The position numbers were made by a program, and so were the translations under genes. Positions 46,492 to 64,000 of a stretch of 64,000 nt of DNA are shown here, one piece after another. This DNA comes from Bufo bufo. Taxonomy: Eukaryota > Chordata > Amphibia > Anura > Bufonidae. Under the pieces are notes generated by a model. The model was not told where the DNA came from. It made no database searches and was given only the letters and a program-made list of their open reading frames with translations. Location: NCBI RefSeq assembly GCF_905171765.1, contig NC_053394.1, positions 160,279,256 to 160,343,255 of the forward strand, read 5' to 3'. Numbering within the stretch: position 1 is the stretch's first letter; every line of letters starts with the position of its first letter.

Positions 46492-47497
46492 CAATGATTA
46501 TTCAAGAGGAGGCGGGTGGGGGATCGCGAATCCACCTGCCGCACCGCCCACCTCCCGCACTGCCCGCAACCCCCCCCTGCACCACCCGCCGCCATAAAAT
46601 CACTCAGGGGTGCAGGCACCCCTGCACCACCCGCCGCCATAAAATCACTCCGGGGATCAGAAACTGCAGAAAGTGCAGCAAACCGCAGGTCTGAATTGAC
46701 CTGCGGTTTGCTGCGATCGCCGACACGCCCCCCTAGCTTAAACACCCTTAATGATCAGGCCACTTTTTACACTTCTGACCTACACTACTTTCACCGTTTA
46801 TTGCTCGGTCATGCAACTTACCACCCAAATGAATTTTACCTCCTTTTCTTCTCACTAATAGAGCTCTCATTTGGTGGTATTTAATTGCTGCTGACATTTT
46901 TACTTTTTTTGTTATTAATCGAAATTTAACTATTTTTTTGCAAAAAAATGACATTTTTCACTTTCAGTTGTAAAATTTTGCAAAAAAAACGACATCCATA
47001 TATAAATTTTTCTCTAAATTTAATGTTCTACATGTCTTTGATAAAAAAAAAATGTTTGGGTAAAAAAAAAAAATGGTTTGGGTAAAAGTTATAGCGTTTA
47101 CAAACTATGGTACAAAAATGTGAATTTCCGCTTTTTGAAGCAGCTCTGACTTTCTGAGCACCTGTCATGTTTCCTGAGGTTCTACAATGCCCAGACAGTA
47201 GAAAAACTCCACAAATGACCCCATTTCGGAAAGTAGACACCCTAAGGTATTCGCTGATGGGCATAGTGAGTTCATAGAACTTTTTATTTTTTGTCACAAG
47301 TTAGCGGAAAATGATGATTTTTTATTTTATTTTTTCTCATAGTCTCATATTCCACTAACTTGTGACAAAAAATAAAAACTTCCATGAACTCACTATGCCC
47401 ATCAGGAAATACCTTGGGGTGTCTTCTTTCCAAAATGGGGTCACTTGTGGGGTAGTTATACTGCCCTGGCATTTTAGGGGCCCAAATGCGTGCGAAG
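46492..47497. repeat. Repeat-derived non-coding stretch
   Basis: 46500-46740 has short direct repeats (CCTGCACCACCCGCCGCCAT twice) and the arms AACCGCAGGTCTGAATTGACC. From 46750 it is AT-rich. 47268-47400 is a palindrome (GGGCATAGTGAGTTCAT pairs with ATGAACTCACTATGCCC). No gene is seen. Confidence 0.6.
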
Positions 47498-47769
47498 TAG
47501 CGTATATACTCGAGTATAAGCCGACCCAAATATAAGCCGAGGCCCCTAATTTTACCCCCAAAAAATGGGAAAAATTATTGACTGGAGTATAAGACTAGGG
47601 TGGGAAATGCAGCTATAATGCAGAGTGTATGTGTATATAATGCACACACTCTACATTATATACACACATCTGCAAGAGGGTGACTCAGATTGATGGGAGT
47701 CTGACTCTGACTCCCTGTATTTAATGCAGAGTGTGTGCATTATATACACACACACTCTGCATTAAATAC

Positions 47770-48140
47770 AGGGAGCCATCCACAGATCTCCCCCCTAAAC
47801 AGTGCCATCCACAGATCTCCCCCCTAAACAGTGCCATCCACAGATCTCCCCCCTAAACAGTGCCATCCACAGATCTCCCCCTAAACAGTGCCATCCACAG
47901 ATCCCCCCTAAACAGTGCCATCCACAGATCCCCCCTAAACAGTGCCATCCACAGATCCCCCCTCCCCTAAACAGTGCCATGATGGCACTGTTTAGGGGAG
48001 GGGGGATCTGTGGATGGCACTGTTTAGGGGGGATCTGTGAATGGCACTGTTTAGGGGGGAGATCTGTGGATGGCACTGTTTAGGGGGGAGATCTGTGGAT
48101 GGCACTGCCATCCACAGATCCCCCTACAGTGCCATCCACA
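47770..48140. repeat. Minisatellite arranged as a palindrome
   Basis: The unit CTAAACAGTGCCATCCACAG plus ATC and C-runs is repeated about seven times. It then continues on the opposite strand from a centre near 47980 (AGTGCCATGATGGCACT). A second turn occurs near 48105. The 93-codon frames on both strands are repeat translation. Confidence 0.9.
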
Positions 48141-48226
48141 GATCCCCCTCCCCGACGCTCACAGCAGTATATTTATAAAATAATCAGTAACTACTTTAAC
48201 TTTAATCATTGCTCATTGCTGAGCTC

Positions 48227-48428
48227 TTTACTCTGATTATTTGGATATCTTACTTTGTTTTAGCTCCGGTAATAGCAGGCAGTGCGGGCGGGCGGCGCTC
48301 ACTCACTGACGTCACGCGCCTGCTTCTCCCACTAGGCGGCGCAGGCGCGTGACGTCAGTGAGTGAGCGCCGCCCCCCGCACTGCCTGCTATTACCGGAGC
48401 TAAAACAGAGTAAGATATCAAAATAAAT
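48227..48428. repeat. GC-rich palindrome with paired TGACGTCA sites
   Basis: The arms (48227-48315 and 48335-48428) are complementary over about 85 bases and include CTCCGGTAATAGCAGGCAG and its complement. Each arm holds CACTGACGTCAC, a perfect cAMP-response-element core. It could fold into a very stable hairpin. Confidence 0.85.
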
Positions 48429-51079
48429 AATCCAGGGCTTTACTCATTATCTCCTGGGGGGCCCCGTGGGCCCCCCTGACTTAGGGGCCCGGTCGCAATT
48501 GCGACCGCTGCGACCCCTATAGCTACGCCACTGTTGGTCTGTATTATGGCAATGTAAGTTGCCATAATACAGACCTAGACTCGAGTATAAGACGAAGGGG
48601 CTTTTTGAGCACAAAAATATGTGCCAAAAAACTCGTCTTATACTCGAGTATATACGGTACTTAATTGGGGAGTTTTTTTTTACATGTGAAACTTTTTTGT
48701 AATAAAACACTTTATTTTTAAATTTTTACTTTTACACTTTGCGTTTCCCATAAGGTCATACAAGACCTCTGGGGGACATTTAACTTCAATTATTTAATTT
48801 TTTTTTCACTATTGATTTCTTCTTTAACTGGGACTGACATAGTAGTCCCAGTTACAGGGGAAATACACCTCTCGGAGAGGCTGTAAGGCAAGGTAACAAG
48901 ATTTTTGGTTGCTCTATATTACACTTTTTGTGAGGCAAGGTAACAAGAAATAGCTGATTTGGCACCGTTTTTATTTTTATTTTATTTACAACATTCATCT
49001 GACAGGTTAGATCATGCGGTATTTCTATAGAGCAGGTTGTCATGGACGCGACAATACCAAATATCACTACTTTTTTTGGTTATTTGTTTCAGTTTTACAT
49101 AACAAAGCATAAAAAAAATAATAATGATTCTTTAGTGTCTCCCCATTTTGAAAGCCATAGTTTTATTTATTTTTTGGGCGACTGTCTTGTGTAGGGGCTC
49201 ATTTTATTCGAGATGAGATGACAGTTTGATTGGCACTATTTTGGGGTGCATATGACTTTCTGATCGCTTGCTATTACACTTTTTGTGATATAAGGTGACA
49301 AAAAATGGCTTTTTTTCACCGTTTTTATTTTTTTATTACGGACGCGGCGATACCTAATATGTCTACATTTTTTTATTTATGTAAGTTTTACACAATGATT
49401 TCATTTTTTTTTTTTAAATCATGTTTTAGTGTCTCCATAGTCTGAGAGCCATAGTTTTTCAGTTTTTGGGTGATTATTTTAGGTAGGGTATGATGTTTTG
49501 CAGGGTGAGATGACGGTTTGATTGGCACTATTTTGGGGTGCGTATGACTTTTTTATCGCTTGCTATTACACTTTTTGTGATGTAAGGTGACAAAAAATGG
49601 CTTTTTTTACACCATATTTATTTTAAAAAAAATTACGGTGTTCACCTCAGGGATTAGATCATGTGATGTTTTTATTGAGCAAGTTCTTACGGACGCGGCG
49701 ATACCTCATATATATACTTTTTTTTATTTGCTTAAGTTTTAAATACGGCGAAAATGAACCCGGTTCTTAAGGAGTTAAAGGGGTTGTCCGCTTTTTTTTT
49801 TTTTTGTATGAGTGCTGCCTTCTCTGATCTGTTTACCTGCTCATCACTGCAAATCCTACGGCGAGCAGGTGAACAGATCAGAGAGGGCAGCTCTCATATG
49901 AGCGCTGCCCTCTCTTCAAATAGCTGATCGTCGGGGGTGTCGGAGGACCACGGCTGATCTGACATTTATGACCTATCCGGAGGATAGATCATCAGTAGTA
50001 TAAAGAGGACAACCTATTTAACAGTAGAACTGGAGGGAAGGTATTACACATCTCGCTACTGGCTGTGTAGGAGGAGCAGAGGAATCACCCTCTGTGCCCC
50101 TGCTCCTACACAGCAAGTGCAATGTGTGACAGTATCCTACTGGGGAGCGCCTGCAGCTGAGCTGTGATCATCGGAGGAACCAGGTGAGTATTTACTGTTA
50201 GATTTTCTTACCTCCTGTGAAGGGGGCACACGTTGACATAACTACTATGAAGGGGGCACCGCTGGGCATAACTACTCTGAGGGGGAATATTTGGGCATAA
50301 CTACTCTGAGGTGGCACATCTTGGCATATCTACTGTGAAGGGGGCACATATATTGGCATAACTACTATTAGGGAGCACATGGGGAATGGGTGTGTATAGT
50401 TATGCTTTGGGCAGAGTTAGAGGCGTGGCCTGGTATGAAACAAATTGCAGCGGAGCGCTACACGCGATGCACACGTTGTCCCTCTTTACAATTTTCTAAA
50501 GTTGGGAGGTATGCACACATTACATCCGGACGGAAAACTCGCTCATGTAAAAAAGGCCTAATATGTCTATGCTGCCGAAAAAATAAAAAAAGGTAAGACT
50601 GTTGGAAAAAAACAAAAACCTCTCTGTCAAAGATGGCTTGGTCCTCAAAAGGGTTAAATGGGGTATTCCAGTTGTTAGACATTATCCATTCATCTCTATG
50701 GGAATTCCGGAGACAGTGGAGCGCTGTACCGGCTATCTCCGGAACTACCATAGAAGTGAATGGAGCGGCCACCAGCATGTGTGACCGGCCACTTCCTTAA
50801 TTTCAGGGGGGCTGCAGGAGATACGGGGTCCCCAGCAGTAGGACCCCCACCGATCTGATAGTTATGCCCCAGCCTGTGGATAGGGGATAACTTCTAGCAA
50901 GCAGAATACCCCTTTAATGGCCCATAGCTATGTAGTGTATTCACATGAGCCGTATTTAAAGAGTTTTTGTCACAATTTTTAGAATCGTTTAAACAGCAGA
51001 AAAAAACGCAGTGATTTTGTTTAAAAAAAGAAAACGCGACAAAACTGTCTCATGTAAGCAAGACCTTGTTGCATGATTG

Positions 51080-51291
51080 ATGGCGGCTGCTGGGGGGCAC
51101 AGACCACTGCCCCGCCCTGGCTTGCTCTTACTAGGTGGGCAGCACAGCCTGGTTGCCCTCCTGCAGTGAGAGGAGCCGAGCCTGAGGCTGCCGCCGTGAC
51201 TGACAGGAGCCGCCGCGCAGGCGCAGTCTGCCTCCGCCTTCAGCTCCGCCCCCTCCGCCGCCTATAAAGTCTCCGCCTCACCTGGCTGCAG
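51080..51291 (+). promoter_or_regulatory. GSTP1: GSTP1 promoter
   Basis: TATAAA lies at 51263-51268, the expected distance before exon 1. GC-box-like CTCCGCCCCCTCCGCC lies at about 51244-51259 and a CpG-rich segment covers 51160-51260. I looked for an antioxidant response element (TGACnnnGC) and found only a partial TGACTGACAG at 51198-51207. The transcription start is inferred. Confidence 0.75.
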
Positions 51292-51338
51292 TTCTCCGGC
51301 TGTGACTCCTGTGCCTGAGGATTTCACCGCAAGACAAC

Positions 51339-51339
<1 letters not shown>
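51292..51339 (+). other. GSTP1: GSTP1 exon 1 (5' UTR and A of the start codon)
   Basis: The exon ends CAAGACAACA at 51339, followed by the donor GTAAGACG. Exon 2 begins TGCCTGAATAC, so the initiator ATG is split A|TG across the junction. The 5' limit is placed about 25 bases after the TATA box. Confidence 0.8.
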
Positions 51340-62430
<11,091 letters not shown>

Positions 62431-62675
62431 GCATTGAGGAAAGTGGAAAAGGTTATGAATCCAGACTACAATAAAACCGTAAAATCAGAATCTAGTAATG
62501 TACGTAGATGTGCCTACTGCCACTCTCCTTGTGTCCTAAAGAGAATTTTATTGGCACCTCTGATAGTTTTACAATCCATGTAACTGTAGGTTGTTACTAG
62601 ATATAAGCTGTGAATAGTTATTACTGGTTTCTCCTGGATTGTTGAAAAATAAAATAGGTGGTGGTATGTATGTTT
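62431..62675 (+). terminator. GSTP1: GSTP1 3' UTR and polyadenylation signals
   Basis: AATAAA occurs at 62470-62475 and at 62648-62653. The second is followed within 30 bases by a GT-rich stretch (GGTGGTGGTATGTATG), so it is the likelier main site. The first would give a very short 3' UTR. Confidence 0.75.
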
Positions 62676-64000
62676 TTTAATTTTCCCTGAATGGATTTAG
62701 ATCGGGTGTCAAACACCTTTTTACCTGAACCTGAAATGACTTGTGTGCATTCCGTTCTGCAAAAAAAAACATGTCTGCAAAACTGACAAGGACAGGCATT
62801 CTTACAATGATCTGCAAAAAATACGGATCCAACGCGGATGTGGTTTTGTTTCGGACCGCAAAATACACATGTGCATGGGCCCTTAGGCTGGTTTCACATG
62901 AGCGAGTTCAGTGCATTGAACTTGCAGTGTGCGTCTGAGGGCTCTCGTCCTGACCTACAGCATTATGTTAGTGTTAGACAGTACATCATAAATCAATATA
63001 ATGCTATGCGATCCTATCGGTGCTACGTAGGTCAGTCTAAGGGTCGCCAAGACATAAAGAAAACAACTTTCCACAAGGCGTATAGTGGAAGGATAATGGG
63101 GTGTGGAGTGGGGACAGCCGACATACTAATGTAGAGACTGCGCCTGTCCAGGGTGGAGACTGTAGCATTTTGATGAGCTCCATAGTAGAAGAGGGGTGGG
63201 TGTGCAGGCGTTATTTAAAAAAGTGTGACATGAGTACCAAGCACTGGCTTTGTCTTCCAGCGAAGTGAAGAGCTGGTCCTCCTGCGTCCATATCTCGCGT
63301 GGAACAGCCCACAGGACTGGAGTTTGCCGTGCTGATTAAATATCTTTTTTTGTGTTGAAGCGGGTTTTCACACTAATATAACTGGCTCGTTAAGAAGATC
63401 TTATGTGCATAAACATATAGGTCATTAAATGTAATCTCAGAAAATGTCATTAAAAAGTTGGTGAATTCCCCCCCCCCCCCCCCCCCCCCCATCACTTTGC
63501 ACTTTATAAAAGCATTTGCTGTAGGGAACTTCCACCTGCATCACCGGTGGGCACGCAGGTGGAGAGCTGCACCTACTGTTTTACAATGCATCTCCTTGTA
63601 TCCCTCTTCATTGCAGCATGTGTACCTGCTCATCTGTGCATGCACAGAAGCTGTACTTGCTTTCCCTCACTGCAGGTAACAAGTTTTGAGGGAGTTGTGG
63701 GAGACTGACCTTACTATGGTGTGATGCACAGCCTGCCAACTAATCGGAAGCAGAAGTTGAGTCATTTTCTTTGGACACTCATAAACCAAAGGTCTGCAAG
63801 TAAATGTGTCTAGTAGATCTTAATGTACACTCGTTAACCAGAGTAACGTATCAAGGAGTTGTTGGAATTGAATGAAACTTTCTATGTGTGAATGTAATGA
63901 CTGGTGCTGAATGCATGGAGTATGGTTAGTCCAACTTAAAGGGGTTATGTTTTCATGATATAGATGACCTGTCATCAATATCAGATAGGTGGCTGTCCAA
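62676..64000. other. Downstream of GSTP1, no gene recognised
   Basis: 62690-62885 has a Harbinger-like MITE end (TGTGCATGGGCCCTTA). 62886 begins a TTTCACA-type end (GGCTGGTTTCACATGAGCG) without a clear partner. 63467-63490 is a C-run. From 63936 (TTAAAGGGGTTATG) a palindromic MITE with GATGACCTGTCATCAATATC runs out of the window. No ORF resembles a protein family. Confidence 0.55.

Larger units (their letters stand above)
47500..48657. mobile_element. TA-flanked DNA transposon fragment (1158 bp), highly palindromic
   Basis: The ends are GCGTATATACTCGAGTATAA and, inverted, CCGTATATACTCGAGTATAA. TA lies on both sides (47498-47499 and 48658-48659), suggesting a Tc1/mariner-type target. The inside holds a minisatellite palindrome (47770-48140), a GC-rich palindrome (48227-48428) and a truncated hAT end (CTATAGCTACGCCACTG at 48518-48534). 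No transposase is recognised. Confidence 0.65.

Noticed and set aside
51190..51210. Possible antioxidant response element in the GSTP1 promoter
   Set aside because: Only TGACTGACAG is present; the GC half of TGACnnnGC is missing, so I do not call it.

Overview
The window looks like nuclear DNA of a vertebrate, most likely an anuran amphibian. The only complete host gene is a pi-class glutathione S-transferase (GSTP1) on the + strand: exon 1 ends at 51339, exons 2-7 lie at 55477-62430. It has seven exons with GT/AG junctions and encodes 210 residues. Almost everything else is mobile DNA: hAT, PIF/Harbinger, piggyBac, mariner, a Gypsy chromovirus, DIRS and L1-type LINEs, often nested. The anuran assignment is an inference from this mix and from the protein; no species is claimed.

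Layout. 1-6657 is the left arm of a large inverted duplication. It holds a minus-strand copy of the GSTP promoter, exon 1 and start of intron 1. 6658-12442 is AT-rich repeat, a GC-rich hAT remnant and a TTAA-flanked element carrying a 5'-truncated L1. 12443-18021 is a damaged hAT transposon with a BED-finger transposase (+). 18022-23987 is a Gypsy chromovirus-like retrotransposon split by a Harbinger MITE. 23988-31222 is AT-rich TTAA-type repeat, mostly in inverted orientation, with a palindromic mariner. 31231-38507 is a full-length 7.3 kb hAT transposon (transposase on the minus strand) with 8-bp target duplications. 39672-42830 is a piggyBac remnant plus AT-rich repeats. 42835-44195 is a hAT element that seems to carry the first exon of USP25. 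44467-46483 is another hAT with two nested MITEs. 47500-48657 is a TA-flanked element full of palindromes. 48660 to about 52832 is the right arm of the inverted duplication, which leads into the visible GSTP1 gene.

How it fits together. The two arms are nearly identical at the core promoter and exon 1 and somewhat more diverged in the flanks. The left arm has a private solo LTR (885-1834) and a private hAT element (4856-6370), each with an empty site in the right arm. The arms are therefore real, separately evolving copies and not one sequence read twice. The left promoter points out of the window, so a head-to-head second GSTP gene could lie to the left, but its coding exons are not in view.

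GSTP1 itself makes a cytosolic enzyme that conjugates glutathione to electrophiles. The catalytic Tyr8 and glutathione-site residues are present, while two of the redox-active cysteines of the mammalian protein are replaced. Its introns hold a hAT inside a Harbinger MITE, three fold-back elements, a DIRS tyrosine-recombinase fragment and an antisense L1 fragment. I saw no rRNA genes and no CRISPR array; tRNA genes were not searched for systematically.
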